Shown one piece after another: positions 16,925-28,896 of a stretch of 64,000 nucleotides of DNA; position 1 is the first letter of the stretch, and every line of letters starts with the position of its first letter. The notes beneath the pieces were generated by a model. The model was not told the origin of the DNA. It searched no databases and was given only the letters and a program-made list of their open reading frames with translations. Origin of the DNA: Marinoscillum furvescens DSM 4134 (GTDB lineage Bacteria > Bacteroidota > Bacteroidia > Cytophagales > Cyclobacteriaceae); assembly GCF_003386095.1 (NCBI RefSeq), contig NZ_QREG01000008.1:62001-126000 (forward strand), in the 5' to 3' direction. The position numbers and the translations under genes were made by a program.

Positions 16925-17866
16925 ATGAAAATTGCCGTTATTGATATGGGTACCAACACGTTTCACCTGCTAATTGTTGAGGTGAAAAAAAGTGATTTTC
17001 AGGTAGTCTATCGTGAAAAAACAGCTGTGAAAATTGGAGAAAAAGGCATCAACCAGGGAATGATCACCCCTGAAGCCAGCATACGAGCACTGAAGGCCCT
17101 CCATCGTTTCAAAGAAGTCATAGAAGCCGAAGATGTTGCGCACACATTTGCCACAGCCACCAGTGCCATCAGAAATGCAAAAAATGGCTCCGAACTCGTC
17201 AGCCGAATCAAAGAAGAAACAGGCATTGAAACCAGAGTCATCTCTGGCCTTCAGGAAGCAGAGTACATTTACTTTGGCGTAAAAAAAGCATTGGATATAG
17301 GCAATAAAACCAGCCTGATCATGGACATAGGTGGTGGCAGCATAGAGTTTATTATTGGCACCCAGGACAAAATCTTTTGGAAACAGAGCTTCGAAATTGG
17401 CGGCCAGCGCATGGTAGAAATGTTTCAAAAGCATGACCCAATCTTACCTGAGGAAGTAAGTGCTTTGGAAAGCTACTTATCAGAAAAACTCACAGAACTT
17501 TTTGAGGCCCACCAAAAATTTCAGCCGGCTGTACTCATTGGATCTTCCGGCACATTTGATACCCTCAGCGATATCTTCCGCATGCAGCGAGAGGAAGAAA
17601 AAGCACCTGATGCCACGGAATATCCACTCACCGTAGAAGCCTTTAAAGAGATCTATGCAGAATTGCTAGTAAAAAGCCGCGATGAAAGGCTAAAAATACC
17701 AGGCATGATCCCGCTACGTGTAGACATGATTGTAGTGGCATGCACTCTGGTCAATTTTATCATCAACAAACTAGCCATCAAAGACATACGTGTTTCAGCA
17801 TACGCTCTAAAAGAAGGCGTTTTGCTCAACACACTCCAAAACTTCAAGAAGGAGTCTACCCATTAA
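16925..17866 (+). CDS. ppx: Ppx/GppA family exopolyphosphatase
   Basis: The 313-residue protein has the ASKHA fold: the first phosphate loop is AVIDMGTNTFHLLIVE (4-19), followed by TSAIRNAKNG, the second phosphate loop MDIGGGSIEF and EIGGQRMVE. It has the short form with domains I and II only; the C-terminal HD-type extension of E. coli Ppx is absent. Members hydrolyse polyphosphate or pppGpp. The gene is divergent from the carboxylase operon with 170 bases between them, where TATCTTGC at about 16901 is a weak -7 box. A link to stress or (p)ppGpp metabolism is inference. Confidence 0.88.
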   Translation: MKIAVIDMGTNTFHLLIVEVKKSDFQVVYREKTAVKIGEKGINQGMITPEASIRALKALHRFKEVIEAEDVAHTFATATSAIRNAKNGSELVSRIKEETGIETRVISGLQEAEYIYFGVKKALDIGNKTSLIMDIGGGSIEFIIGTQDKIFWKQSFEIGGQRMVEMFQKHDPILPEEVSALESYLSEKLTELFEAHQKFQPAVLIGSSGTFDTLSDIFRMQREEEKAPDATEYPLTVEAFKEIYAELLVKSRDERLKIPGMIPLRVDMIVVACTLVNFIINKLAIKDIRVSAYALKEGVLLNTLQNFKKESTH

Positions 17867-17968
17867 CCATCGCTAATTGCTATAATTGCATCCGCATTGA
17901 AAACGGGCCAATGGACTAAAAGCCTGGCCACCCACAACTCAGTGCATCGCGAGATTAAAGGATATAGC

Positions 17969-19045
17969 ATGGTAATAGCCCACGAACAACTTTTCCAGTT
18001 TACCAAATCAGTACTTATCGCTGCAGGCTGCCCTGAAAAGGAAGCCAGACTCGCCGCTGAAGTACTACTCAGCGCAGACCTCCGGGGGGTAGATTCTCAC
18101 GGGGTGGCTCGGCTCAAAGGATACATCAGACTGATGGACAAAGGAAGAGTAAACACAAAACCAGAAACCAAAGTGATTCATGAGACTCCCAGCACAGCCG
18201 TACTCGATGGAGATGCCGGACTGGGACTGGTAGTAGGACCTGAAGCCATGCGCCTGGCCATAGACAAAGCAAAGCAAGTGGGCACCGGTTGGGTTTCAGT
18301 GCGCAACTCCAACCATTTTGGGATAGCAGGCTACCACTCCATGCTTGCACTAAAGGATGACTGCATCGGTATCTCTATGACCAACGCCAGCCCGCTGGTG
18401 GCACCTACATTTAGCAAAGAGCGCCTCCTTGGCACCAATCCTATAGCAGTAGCCATTCCAGCGGACAAAGAACCGCCTTTTGTATTAGACATGGCCACCA
18501 CCACTGCCGCCAATGGTAAGCTGGAAGTACTGCAGCGAAAAAAGGCAGAAGCTCCGTCAGGCTGGGTACAGGATGCTGATGGCAACCCTACGGTAGATCC
18601 TCTAGGTGTGAAAAATGGTGGAGCACTCCTACCCCTCGGTGGTGACCGGGAGCACGGATCCCACAAGGGCTATGGACTATCTTCGGTGGTGGATATCTTT
18701 TCGGCAGTTCTTTCTGGAGCCAACTATGGCCCATGGGTGCCTCCGTTTGTGGCTTTTATGGAACCCGCAGCAGACCCCGTAGGTAAAGGTATCGGCCATT
18801 TCTTCGGAGCCATGCGCATAGATGCCTTCAGACCTGGTGGTGAGTTTAAGTCCCACATGGACAACTGGATCAGCCGCTTTCGAAATGCAGAACCCGTTAT
18901 TAAGGGACATGACGTACTAATCCCCGGAGATCCAGAACGTAAACTGGAACAAAAATACAGAACAGAAGGCGTACCACTTTTAGATCCCGTTGTTGAGGAT
19001 CTTAAAGAACTTGGCAGTAGATTTGAAGTTAACTTCCCTACGTAA
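17969..19045 (+). CDS. Ldh family NAD(P)-dependent oxidoreductase
   Basis: The ATG at 17969 is chosen; the TTG at 17897 would add 24 residues without similarity to the family. The 358-residue product has the malate/L-lactate/ureidoglycolate dehydrogenase (Ldh_2) pattern: DLRGVDSHGVARLKGYI near the N-terminus, the catalytic His in VRNSNHFGIAGYHS, the cofactor segment LLGTNPIAVAIP and HKGYGLS. It reduces 2-oxo acids or oxidises 2-hydroxy acids with NAD(P)H. The exact substrate is unclear. It starts 102 bases after ppx, and the helicase gene follows after 5 bases. Confidence 0.88.
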   Translation: MVIAHEQLFQFTKSVLIAAGCPEKEARLAAEVLLSADLRGVDSHGVARLKGYIRLMDKGRVNTKPETKVIHETPSTAVLDGDAGLGLVVGPEAMRLAIDKAKQVGTGWVSVRNSNHFGIAGYHSMLALKDDCIGISMTNASPLVAPTFSKERLLGTNPIAVAIPADKEPPFVLDMATTTAANGKLEVLQRKKAEAPSGWVQDADGNPTVDPLGVKNGGALLPLGGDREHGSHKGYGLSSVVDIFSAVLSGANYGPWVPPFVAFMEPAADPVGKGIGHFFGAMRIDAFRPGGEFKSHMDNWISRFRNAEPVIKGHDVLIPGDPERKLEQKYRTEGVPLLDPVVEDLKELGSRFEVNFPT

Positions 19046-19050
19046 GAATC

Positions 19051-20769
19051 ATGGATCAGCAGACCGCACTTGCCATACTCAAGTCAGGAGAAAATGTATA
19101 CCTCACCGGGTCTGCGGGTACCGGAAAAACCTATCTTCTAAACCAATACATCGAATACCTGCGTACACGAGAGGTACCATTGGCAGTCACAGCCTCCACA
19201 GGCATAGCTGCCACCCATATCGGCGGGCAAACCATTCACTCCTGGTCAGGGATAGGCATACGTGACTCGATAGGCCCAAAAGACCTGGAAAAGATTGCTC
19301 TAAACAAGCAGACAGTTTCGCGCCTCACTAGCGTAAAAGTGCTGATCATAGACGAAATCTCTATGCTCTCGGGCAAAGTGCTCATGGGGATCAGCACCAT
19401 CCTAAAGCATTTCCGTAAAAGTCAGGAGGCATTTGGAGGTGTACAGGTGGTCATAACCGGTGACTTTTTTCAGTTACCTCCGGTTTCACGAGAGCCTCTT
19501 TCCAACAGAGAGAAGTTTGCCTTTATGGCACCAGTATGGGTAGAAGCCCGACTAAAAATCTGCTACCTCACCACCCAATATCGTCAGGGCAGAGATGCGC
19601 TTTCCATTATCTTATCTGAGATTCGCTCTCAGGATGTAACCGATGACTCTCTGGATCGCATTCGCGAAAAACTGGAAGAAGACAACTCGAATGAGCAAGC
19701 CTTGAAGCTCTACACGCACAATGCGGATGTAGATGCCATGAACGCTCAAAAACTGAAAGAAAACCCCAACCGGCTAAAGACATTTTATGCAGAAACCAAA
19801 GGGCAATCCAAACTGGTAGAGGGCTTAAAGTCTTCCGTATTGGCAGCTCCTATCGTAGAGCTCAAGCAAGACGCGCGAGTGATGTTTGTCAAAAACAACC
19901 CTGAAAAAGGTTATTTCAACGGAACCATAGGCACTGTAGTAGGCTATGACACTGAAGAAGGCTACCCACTGGTGAAACTAGAAAATGATCGAACCATAGT
20001 AGCTAGGCCAGAAGAATGGACTGTAACCGATGAAAAAGAAACCATACTGGCTTCTTTAAAGCAAGTCCCCCTCAGACTCGCCTGGGCCATCACGGTACAC
20101 AAAAGCCAGGGAATGACGCTCGATCATGCCGAAATGGACTTATCTAAAACGTTTGAGGCCGGGCAAGGGTATGTAGCACTTTCCAGGCTAAAAAGCTGGG
20201 ACGGACTCTCACTCCTAGGTATCAATCCTTCCTCTTTGCGTTTGGACACACTGGCCGTAAAAGCCGACAAGCGCTTTCAAGAGCTTTCAGAGGAAAGTGA
20301 AGACTGGATCAATGTATTTAGTGAAGGCGAGCTAGACATCCGGTTCAAAGACTTCATCACACGCTGTGGAGGCACCAACGATCCTGATGTCATAGCCAGT
20401 AATCAGCAGCGTGAGAAAAAGTATTATAAAAAAGAAAAGAAAGTAAGTACTTACAAGAAGACCCTTGCACTGCTCAAGGCTGGAAAAGGACTGGATGAGG
20501 TCGCTTTTGATAGAGACTTGTCTATGGGAACCATCATTGGGCATTTAGAGCAGTTGCTTCTAGACGACCCGGATCTTGATCTTTCGGCTCACCGACCAGA
20601 TCAGAAGACCATTTCCAAAGTAGAAAAAGCTATAGAAGCCATCAAAAAGCAACACAATGAAGAGTACCTCGATAAAGACGGTCGAGTGAAACTGGGCGCT
20701 ATTTATAAAGCTACCAACGGCTCCCTGGATTACGAGGAAATCCGACTTGCCAGATTGTTTGTGAGCTAA
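19051..20769 (+). CDS. Pif1-type DNA helicase with C-terminal helix-turn-helix domain
   Basis: The 572-residue protein has Walker A GSAGTGKT (20-27), motif Ia TASTGIAATHIGG, Walker B LIIDEIS (98-104), motif III GDFFQLPPV (137-145) and motifs V/VI in AITVHKSQGMTLD and GQGYVALSR. That is the Pif1/RecD superfamily 1B order. A C-terminal region (about 465-520) with a basic linker KKYYKKEKK has the shape of an HTH_40 helicase-associated domain, ending in TNGSLDYEEIRLARLF. Members unwind 5'-to-3' and resolve G-quadruplex or R-loop structures. Its 3' end overlaps the convergent barrel gene by 4 bases. Confidence 0.92.
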   Translation: MDQQTALAILKSGENVYLTGSAGTGKTYLLNQYIEYLRTREVPLAVTASTGIAATHIGGQTIHSWSGIGIRDSIGPKDLEKIALNKQTVSRLTSVKVLIIDEISMLSGKVLMGISTILKHFRKSQEAFGGVQVVITGDFFQLPPVSREPLSNREKFAFMAPVWVEARLKICYLTTQYRQGRDALSIILSEIRSQDVTDDSLDRIREKLEEDNSNEQALKLYTHNADVDAMNAQKLKENPNRLKTFYAETKGQSKLVEGLKSSVLAAPIVELKQDARVMFVKNNPEKGYFNGTIGTVVGYDTEEGYPLVKLENDRTIVARPEEWTVTDEKETILASLKQVPLRLAWAITVHKSQGMTLDHAEMDLSKTFEAGQGYVALSRLKSWDGLSLLGINPSSLRLDTLAVKADKRFQELSEESEDWINVFSEGELDIRFKDFITRCGGTNDPDVIASNQQREKKYYKKEKKVSTYKKTLALLKAGKGLDEVAFDRDLSMGTIIGHLEQLLLDDPDLDLSAHRPDQKTISKVEKAIEAIKKQHNEEYLDKDGRVKLGAIYKATNGSLDYEEIRLARLFVS

Positions 20770-21326
20770 AACAATCCAGCCACTATCCCCACTCTAAACT
20801 GCAGAGGACTCCGGTAAGGAGAATTAGACCCATCACGATAGAGTAAGTTGTACAGTGCCGTGATATTAAAAGCAACCCGATCACTGATAGGCTCCGTATA
20901 CCCCAGCCCTACAAACCAGCTCGTAAAATCTAAGCGCTCGTTACTATTACTCATAGCTCCAGTGGTCATCCCATAGTTGAGGTACTCGTACTGGGTATAG
21001 CCAAACAGCTTTTGCGCAAAATTATAACGCACGAATGGCCCTCCACCGTAGTTATTGGCTGACACGTCTCCGAATTTCACGTATTGATATACGAGTTGCA
21101 CTCCACCAGAAAACTTCTCTGTAAACTTATACCCCACCAATGGTGAAACGGACACATTCAAAAACTGAGTGCCTCCACTAAAGCCTCCGCCTCCACCAAA
21201 ATAAATACGGTCGCTTAAGCCTCCATTGCTAGCTGAAGGACGTCTCTTAGATTGTCTATACTGCGCGCTTGCATCTAAAAAACACACCAGACACAGCACG
21301 AATGCAGCAACAAGTTTCACTTTCAT
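20766..21326 (-). CDS. Small outer-membrane beta-barrel-like protein
   Basis: The 186-residue product has a signal peptide (cleavage after CFLDASAQ) and a Gly/Tyr/Phe-rich mature part with alternating strands: GYKFTEKFSGGVQLVYQYV, GPFVRYNFAQKLFGYTQYEY, WFVGLGYTEPISDRVAFNI. It ends in FRVGIVAGLF, with a C-terminal aromatic residue as in outer-membrane barrels. It looks like an 8-strand barrel. No closer family is recognised. The start codon overlaps the stop of the DivIC-like gene by 4 bases, and the two genes likely form an operon. Confidence 0.75.
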   Translation of the reverse strand: MKVKLVAAFVLCLVCFLDASAQYRQSKRRPSASNGGLSDRIYFGGGGGFSGGTQFLNVSVSPLVGYKFTEKFSGGVQLVYQYVKFGDVSANNYGGGPFVRYNFAQKLFGYTQYEYLNYGMTTGAMSNSNERLDFTSWFVGLGYTEPISDRVAFNITALYNLLYRDGSNSPYRSPLQFRVGIVAGLF

Positions 21327-21625
21327 TCCTCTTCTACAATAATATAGATGTCTTCAGATTCTTTTTTCATTAGGTATTTCTCCCGTGCAAGCTTCTCGAG
21401 TAGTTCTTCATTATTGAGAAGCGCTTCCCGGTCATTTTTCACCTCTACAATCTTATCCTCATAAAACTCCTTTGCATTTTCCAGCTCCGCTTGTTTACTA
21501 CTGAGCTTCATCTGCGTAATGAGGTCATTGGAGTCAAAAAATAGCATCCATATCAGGAAAAACAAACCACATAAGAAATAGAAATTCTTAAAAATTGGGG
21601 GGACTTTTTGGATGAAGTTCTTCAT
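21323..21625 (-). CDS. FtsB/DivIC family septum formation protein
   Basis: The ATG at 21625 gives 100 residues. One membrane span at about 15-33 (FYFLCGLFFLIWMLFFDS) is followed by a coiled coil (about 38-75) and a C-terminal part EKLAREKYLMKKESEDIYII, the typical end of the DivIC/FtsB family (AREKYxM...GEEVy). In the known family the protein bridges the FtsL and FtsQ components of the divisome. It is followed, with an overlap, by the barrel gene. It lies 76 bases after the eno terminator, so it may have its own promoter; TATCTTTA at 21635-21642 is a near -7 box. Confidence 0.85.
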   Translation of the reverse strand: MKNFIQKVPPIFKNFYFLCGLFFLIWMLFFDSNDLITQMKLSSKQAELENAKEFYEDKIVEVKNDREALLNNEELLEKLAREKYLMKKESEDIYIIVEEE

Positions 21626-21701
21626 ATCTGAATCTAAAGATAACCAATACACATCATTTTACCTGACGGCTATCCTATTGCAAAGGTTGCTAAAAACAAC
21701 A

Positions 21702-21728
21702 AAAGCCGGAACAAATTGCTCCGGCTTT
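21702..21728 (-). terminator. Terminator of the carA-eno transcript
   Basis: AAAGCCGGA (21702-21710) and TCCGGCTTT (21720-21728) pair perfectly. On the minus strand the hairpin is followed by TGTTGTTTTT. It lies 22 bases after the eno stop codon. Confidence 0.85.
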
Positions 21729-21750
21729 CATCAGATTTGTATGTATTTTC

Positions 21751-24137
<2,387 letters not shown>

Positions 24138-24143
24138 GGCTTG

Positions 24144-24151
24144 CAAAAATA
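24144..24151 (-). promoter_or_regulatory. Possible carA -7 promoter box
   Basis: TATTTTTG on the minus strand matches TAnnTTTG and ends 6 bases before the carA ATG. No good TTTG lies 18-21 bases upstream (CATA at 24176 is a poor match), so this is weak. If real, the carA mRNA would be almost leaderless. Confidence 0.3.
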
Positions 24152-24178
24152 AGAAAATATCTATCAGAAATAAGACAT

Positions 24179-24215
24179 AAAAAAAGGGATTAGACCAACA
24201 TCTAACCCCTTTTTA
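24179..24215 (-). terminator. Terminator of the ribosomal protein operon after rplQ
   Basis: AAAAAGGGATTAGA (24181-24194) pairs with TCTAACCCCTTTTT (24201-24214) with one mismatch. On the minus strand the stem ends in a run of T residues. It lies about 20 bases after the rplQ stop codon and ends the long ribosomal unit. Confidence 0.88.
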
Positions 24216-24233
24216 ATATCTATAGTAAAATAA

Positions 24234-24809
24234 TTATTCACTCTTTTTAGAATCTTCCGAATCCTCTTTGGTTTCAGTGTCATCTGACTTGGCCTCAGCT
24301 TCAGGAGCTTTAGTCTCCTCAGCCGCTTCAGAAGCTGCCGCTGTTTCTTCAACAGCAGTAGTTTCCTTAGCCTCAGTTTTCTTTTTAGATCCTCTACGCG
24401 ATCTTCTTGTAGTTTTAGCTTTACCAGCATCACCATCTTGAAGAAGTAGTTCATTGAAATCTACAAGCTCCATCATGCACATCTCAGCATTATCTCCAAG
24501 ACGAATACCTGTTTTGATGATTCTTGTATATCCTCCAGGTCTAGAAGCTACCTTCTCTGCTACAGGACCAAACAACTCCTTTACAGTCTCTTTGTCTTGC
24601 AGGTATGAGAAAGCCATTCTTCGAGAGTGCGTAGTATCCGTCTTTGATCGTGTGATCAAAGGCTCTATATACTTTCTAAGTGCTTTCGCTTTGGCTACTG
24701 TAGTGTTGATTCTCTTGTGAAGGATCAAGGAAGAAGCCATATTTGACAACATCGCCTTTCTATGAGATGCTGTTCTTCCAAGATGATTAAATTTCTTACC
24801 GTGTCTCAT
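24234..24809 (-). CDS. rplQ: Ribosomal protein L17 with long acidic C-terminal tail
   Basis: The first 125 residues are a normal L17 ([55 protein letters not shown]). A basic stretch ([12 protein letters not shown]) and about 50 residues of Glu, Ala, Asp, Thr and Lys follow, making 191 residues against about 127 in E. coli. Such tails occur in L17 of Bacteroidota; their role is unknown. L17 binds the polypeptide exit region of the 50S subunit. The ATG shares its A with the rpoA stop codon. Confidence 0.97.
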   Translation of the reverse strand: MRHGKKFNHLGRTASHRKAMLSNMASSLILHKRINTTVAKAKALRKYIEPLITRSKTDTTHSRRMAFSYLQDKETVKELFGPVAEKVASRPGGYTRIIKTGIRLGDNAEMCMMELVDFNELLLQDGDAGKAKTTRRSRRGSKKKTEAKETTAVEETAAASEAAEETKAPEAEAKSDDTETKEDSEDSKKSE

Positions 24810-25798
24810 TATTCTTCTTCCAATTTATATTTCGAAAGATCCATTCCAAATGTCAATCCTTTGTCAGCTACTAACTGCTCTAGTTCAGCAAGTGATTTCT
24901 TTCCAAAGTTTCTGAATTTCATCATGTCAGAAATCTCTAGTGTAACCAAATCACCGAGTGTTCTTACATCTGCTGCTTTCAAGCAATTGTAAGCTCTTAC
25001 AGAAAGATCCAGATCGTTCAAAGAAGTTTTCAAGAGCTTGCGCATGTGTAGAAGCTCTTCATCTACTTGCTCTGGCTCACCTTGTTCTTGTGATTCGAGG
25101 ATCATATTCTGATCTGAGAACAACATGAAGTGTTTGATCAGGATATTCGCTGCACCTTTCAATGCGTTTTCAGGGTGGATAGAGCCATCAGTCTCAATAT
25201 CGATGATCAATTGCTCATAATCCGTTTTTTGCTCTACCCTGGTATTTTCCACGCTATATTTCACATTCTTAATTGGCGTGAAAATAGAATCAATGGCAAT
25301 GTAACCGAAGTTTTGATCCGCAGGTTTGTTTTCCTCTGCAGTAACGTAACCTCTACCCTTCTCTACGTTGATCTCAAGCTCAAACTGAGCTTTCTCATCA
25401 AGGTTACAGATTACTAATTCCGGATTCAAAATTTCGAATGAATTTGTAGCTTTAGCAATATCGCCAGCAGTAAACTGACGTGTATTGCTCACAGGAATAG
25501 TAATGGTATTGTCCACTACATCTGCAATCTTCTTAAAACGAACCATTTTCAGGTTCAAGATGATTTCGCTAACATCTTCTACTACCCCTTCAATAGTGGA
25601 AAACTCGTGCAATACACCAGGAATCTTCATCGCAGTGATTGCATAACCTTCAAGCGATGAAAGTAGAATTCTTCTTAGTGCATTACCAACGGTAACACCG
25701 TAGCCCTTTTCTAGTGGCTTGAAGGTAAACAGGCCGTGAAAATCATCCGCCTTCTCCATCACCACTTTCTCCGGCATTTGAAATGCTAGAATTGACAT
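24809..25798 (-). CDS. rpoA: RNA polymerase alpha subunit
   Basis: The 329-residue protein has the N-terminal assembly domain ([18 protein letters not shown], the classic alpha dimerisation motif) and the C-terminal DNA-binding domain ([21 protein letters not shown] and [11 protein letters not shown]). It forms the dimer on which RpoB and RpoC assemble and contacts upstream promoter DNA and activators. It lies 27 bases after rpsD and shares one base with rplQ. Its length equals that in E. coli. Confidence 0.98.
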   Translation of the reverse strand: MSILAFQMPEKVVMEKADDFHGLFTFKPLEKGYGVTVGNALRRILLSSLEGYAITAMKIPGVLHEFSTIEGVVEDVSEIILNLKMVRFKKIADVVDNTITIPVSNTRQFTAGDIAKATNSFEILNPELVICNLDEKAQFELEINVEKGRGYVTAEENKPADQNFGYIAIDSIFTPIKNVKYSVENTRVEQKTDYEQLIIDIETDGSIHPENALKGAANILIKHFMLFSDQNMILESQEQGEPEQVDEELLHMRKLLKTSLNDLDLSVRAYNCLKAADVRTLGDLVTLEISDMMKFRNFGKKSLAELEQLVADKGLTFGMDLSKYKLEEE

Positions 25799-25825
25799 AT
25801 TGTTTTCTTTAGGGTTGTTAAAATC

Positions 25826-26428
25826 TTACTTAGAGTACAATTCGACTATAAGCTGCTCCTTGATGTTCTCAGGAATCTCGTCCCTGTTTGGAGCGTTAAG
25901 GAATTTGCCTACCATGTTTGTAGAATCCCACTCTAGCCAAGAAAAACGTTTAGCATTAGAAGCCAAACTATCTGTAATTGCCTCTAGAGATTTTGATTTT
26001 TCTCTTACACCGATCAGGTCATTTTCCTTCAACGTGTAAGAAGGGATATTTACGATTTCACCATTTACAGTGATATGCTTATGACCTACCAGCTGTCGCG
26101 CAGCTCTTCTTGTAGGAGCAATTCCTAGTCTGTATACTGTGTTATCCAGTCTTGCTTCTAGCAATTGCAATAGGATCTCTCCTGTAATACCACTTCTTCT
26201 TGAAGCTTTCTCAAAAATATTCGAGAATTGACGCTCCAACACACCGTAGGTATATTTTGCTTTTTGCTTTTCTGCAAGCTGCAAGGCATATTCAGATTGC
26301 TTTCTTCTTCTACCTCTTCCGTGCTGTCCCGGAGGATAGTTCTTTTTCTGCAATGCTTTGCTAGATCCGAAGATAGGTTCTCCGAATTTCCTAGATATCT
26401 TAGTCTTAGGCCCTGTATATCTTGCCAT
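25826..26428 (-). CDS. rpsD: Ribosomal protein S4
   Basis: The 200-residue protein shows [16 protein letters not shown] at the start and the S4 RNA-binding domain ([30 protein letters not shown]). The N-terminal zinc cysteines of some S4 proteins are absent, so this is the zinc-free form. S4 starts 30S assembly by binding 16S rRNA, and in E. coli it represses its own operon; whether it does so here is unknown. It lies 21 bases after rpsK. Confidence 0.97.
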   Translation of the reverse strand: MARYTGPKTKISRKFGEPIFGSSKALQKKNYPPGQHGRGRRRKQSEYALQLAEKQKAKYTYGVLERQFSNIFEKASRRSGITGEILLQLLEARLDNTVYRLGIAPTRRAARQLVGHKHITVNGEIVNIPSYTLKENDLIGVREKSKSLEAITDSLASNAKRFSWLEWDSTNMVGKFLNAPNRDEIPENIKEQLIVELYSK

Positions 26429-26449
26429 TTTTTATCCAGTATTTAACTA

Positions 26450-26842
26450 TTAAACTCTTCTTCTTTTTGGAGGACGACATCCATTATGTGGTAGTGGAGT
26501 CACGTCTTTAATTACCGTAACCTCGATACCAGAATTCTGAATGCTTCTGATAGCAGACTCACGTCCTGCACCTGGTCCTTTTACAAACACTTCCACTTTA
26601 CGAAGGCCCTGCTCGTATGCTTTAGAAGCACAATCCTGTGCAGCTACCTGAGCAGCGTAAGGAGTATTCTTTTTGGAGCCTTTGAAACCCATCTTTCCAG
26701 CAGATGCCCAAGAAATCACTTGTCCTGTAGCATTTGTCATGGAAATAATGATGTTGTTAAATGTAGCCTGGATGTGGGCCTGTCCCTGAGCATCAACAGC
26801 TACTACTCTCTTTTTAGCCTTATCTTTTCTCTTTTGCGCCAT
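26450..26842 (-). CDS. rpsK: Ribosomal protein S11
   Basis: The 130-residue protein has [40 protein letters not shown] and the conserved C-terminus [19 protein letters not shown]11 sits on the platform of the 30S subunit near the mRNA exit. It follows rpsM by 8 bases in the order rpmJ-rpsM-rpsK-rpsD-rpoA-rplQ, the usual alpha operon order. Confidence 0.98.
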   Translation of the reverse strand: MAQKRKDKAKKRVVAVDAQGQAHIQATFNNIIISMTNATGQVISWASAGKMGFKGSKKNTPYAAQVAAQDCASKAYEQGLRKVEVFVKGPGAGRESAIRSIQNSGIEVTVIKDVTPLPHNGCRPPKRRRV

Positions 26843-26850
26843 CTCTATGA

Positions 26851-27228
26851 TTACTTAGTCGCTTTCTTCTTATTCGCTACAGTCTTACGCTTACCCTTAC
26901 GTGTACGTGCGTTATTTTTAGTCTTTTGACCTCTTACAGGTAGACCTTTACGGTGTCTTAGACCTCTATAGCATCCAATGTCCAACAAACGTTTGATGTT
27001 GAGCTGAACTTCTGATTTCAATACACCCTCTACTTTGAACTGTTCACTGATGATGGTCCGAATCGCACCCGATTCGTCATCGTTCCAGTCTTGAACTTTC
27101 TTATTAGGATCAACACCAGCCTGAGCCAGAATGCTCTGAGCTGAGCTTCTACCAATTCCGAATATATAGGTAAGAGCTATCTCACCTCTCTTGTTATCGG
27201 GTATATCAACGCCTGCAATTCTAGCCAT
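26851..27228 (-). CDS. rpsM: Ribosomal protein S13
   Basis: The 125-residue protein has [20 protein letters not shown], a helix-turn-helix-like middle and the C-terminal [25 protein letters not shown] that reaches the P-site tRNA. S13 lies in the head of the 30S subunit and bridges to the 50S. A Lys-rich tail ([13 protein letters not shown]) makes it slightly longer than in E. coli. It starts 3 bases after rpmJ. Confidence 0.98.
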   Translation of the reverse strand: MARIAGVDIPDNKRGEIALTYIFGIGRSSAQSILAQAGVDPNKKVQDWNDDESGAIRTIISEQFKVEGVLKSEVQLNIKRLLDIGCYRGLRHRKGLPVRGQKTKNNARTRKGKRKTVANKKKATK

Positions 27229-27231
27229 TTC

Positions 27232-27348
27232 TTATCCTTGTCTTTGTTTAAACTTAGGGTTCTTTTTGTTGATCACGTAAAGCTTTCCTTTTCTTCGGAT
27301 CACTTTGCAATCAGCGCTTCGCTTCTTTATGGATGCTTTAACTTTCAT
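27232..27348 (-). CDS. rpmJ: Ribosomal protein L36 (zinc-free form)
   Basis: This short gene encodes 38 residues beginning [20 protein letters not shown] and ending [12 protein letters not shown]. The typical L36 has three Cys and one His that bind zinc. Here only one Cys remains and the His is Phe, so this is the zinc-independent (C-minus) form. It lies between infA (6 bases) and rpsM (3 bases), as usual. Confidence 0.95.
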   Translation of the reverse strand: MKVKASIKKRSADCKVIRRKGKLYVINKKNPKFKQRQG

Positions 27349-27354
27349 GATTTC

Positions 27355-27573
27355 TTATTTATAGCGATATACTATTCTTCCTTTTGTCAAATCATATGGA
27401 GACATCTCCAGCTTCACCTTATCTCCTGGTAAAATCTTGATGTAGTTCATACGCATTTTACCTGAGATATGGGCCACTACCTGATGACCGTTCTCCAATT
27501 CTACTCTGAACATTGCATTCGATAATGCTTCAACAATAGTTCCGTCCTGTTCTATGGATGATTGCTTTGCCAT
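27355..27573 (-). CDS. infA: Translation initiation factor IF-1
   Basis: The 72-residue protein is a single OB fold ([48 protein letters not shown]). IF-1 binds the A site of the 30S subunit during initiation. The gene shares one base with the secY stop codon and precedes rpmJ. The methionine aminopeptidase gene (map), often found between secY and infA in Bacteroidota, is absent here. Confidence 0.98.
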   Translation of the reverse strand: MAKQSSIEQDGTIVEALSNAMFRVELENGHQVVAHISGKMRMNYIKILPGDKVKLEMSPYDLTKGRIVYRYK

Positions 27574-28892
27574 TACGCTACTGCAGTATTTTGAGTTCTT
27601 CCTTTTACACGACCAGATTTCATCATACCTTCATAATGTCTCATGAGCAAGTAGCTCTCGATTTGCTGAAGGGTATCTAGTATCACCCCTACCATAATAA
27701 GTAAAGAAGTGCCACCGTAAAACTGGGCGAATCCAGTACTAACCCCCGCCATCATTGCAAAAGCAGGTAGTATCGCTATCACTGCCAAGAATACAGATCC
27801 AGGGAGTGTAATGCGCGTTAGTACAGTATCTATGAATTCAGCTGTTTGTTTTCCTGGTTTGATACCAGGCACAAAACCGCCGTTTCTCTTCATGTCGTCA
27901 GCTATTTGATTAGGGTTAATCGTAATAGCAGTATAGAAAAAAGTGAAAAGTATAATCAACACAGCAAACAACAAGTTGTACTGCCATGATTGAATATCTG
28001 AGAAGGTAGTACCAATGTACTGGGCTATATCACTTTCTTCGCTCCAGATACCTGCCAACAATGCAGGTAAAAACATTAAACTCTGTGCAAAGATAATAGG
28101 CATCACTCCTGATGAGTTGACCTTCAATGGAATGTATTGTCTTTGGCCACCGTACACCTTATTGCCTACCACTTGTTTTGCGTACTGCACAGGTATTCTT
28201 CGTACCGCTTGCACCAATGCCACTGTAGCCATTACTACTAGGAACAATGCTACCAACTCCAGAATTAAGATCAGCGCCTGACTCATGCCTCTAGACATTG
28301 CCTCAGCTACAATACTTCCAGGGAATCGAGAAATAATGCCAATCATAATGAGCATTGAAATTCCGTTGCCAATACCCTTATCAGTAATTTTCTCTCCTAA
28401 CCACATGCAGAATATCGTACCAGCAGTCAGAATCACCATTGATGAAACCTGAAACAAGACTTGATTCTCTAATATGATAGCTTCGGCCGGAATGGTTGCC
28501 GTGAGATAACCTATAGATTGTGCCAAACAGATAAAGATAGTGAGCACACGAGTGATTTGATTGATCTTCTTACGACCGCTATCACCCTCTTTTTGAAGCT
28601 TTTGGAAATATGGAACTGCCACGGTCATCAATTGCAACACAATGGATGCAGAGATATAGGGCATGATACCTAAACCAAAAACAGATGCTCGACTAAAAGC
28701 TCCTCCCAAAAACGTATTGAGTAAACCAAAAATACCCCCCGCGTCTTGTGTCAACTGGGAGGGATCTACTCCTGGGAGTACCACAAAAGAACCCAATCTA
28801 AAAATGATAAGGAATCCTATGGTGTTTAGGATTCTTACCCTGAGCTCCTCTATGGAGAAAATATTCTTTATCGTTTGTATAAACTTTTTCAT
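27573..28892 (-). CDS. secY: Preprotein translocase subunit SecY
   Basis: The 439-residue protein has about ten membrane spans and the SecY signatures: the plug region after span 1 ([21 protein letters not shown]), [17 protein letters not shown] in span 2, and the C-terminal [22 protein letters not shown] loop. It forms the channel for protein export, together with SecE, encoded at 52.7 kb. It lies 4 bases after rplO. Confidence 0.98.
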   Translation of the reverse strand: MKKFIQTIKNIFSIEELRVRILNTIGFLIIFRLGSFVVLPGVDPSQLTQDAGGIFGLLNTFLGGAFSRASVFGLGIMPYISASIVLQLMTVAVPYFQKLQKEGDSGRKKINQITRVLTIFICLAQSIGYLTATIPAEAIILENQVLFQVSSMVILTAGTIFCMWLGEKITDKGIGNGISMLIMIGIISRFPGSIVAEAMSRGMSQALILILELVALFLVVMATVALVQAVRRIPVQYAKQVVGNKVYGGQRQYIPLKVNSSGVMPIIFAQSLMFLPALLAGIWSEESDIAQYIGTTFSDIQSWQYNLLFAVLIILFTFFYTAITINPNQIADDMKRNGGFVPGIKPGKQTAEFIDTVLTRITLPGSVFLAVIAILPAFAMMAGVSTGFAQFYGGTSLLIMVGVILDTLQQIESYLLMRHYEGMMKSGRVKGRTQNTAVA

Positions 28893-28896
28893 TAGG

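Noticed and set aside
24234-24430. Repeated GAA/GCA-rich DNA in the rplQ tail as a repeat element
   Set aside because: It is explained by the Glu/Ala-rich protein tail and shows no exact unit.
24164-24454. 96-residue Leu/Lys/Arg-rich frame beside rplQ
   Set aside because: It is an alternative reading of the low-complexity rplQ tail and passes through the terminator.
27349-27572. Missing methionine aminopeptidase gene between secY and infA as a deletion
   Set aside because: The secY and infA genes share one base and there is no remnant; absence of map here is normal in part of the phylum.
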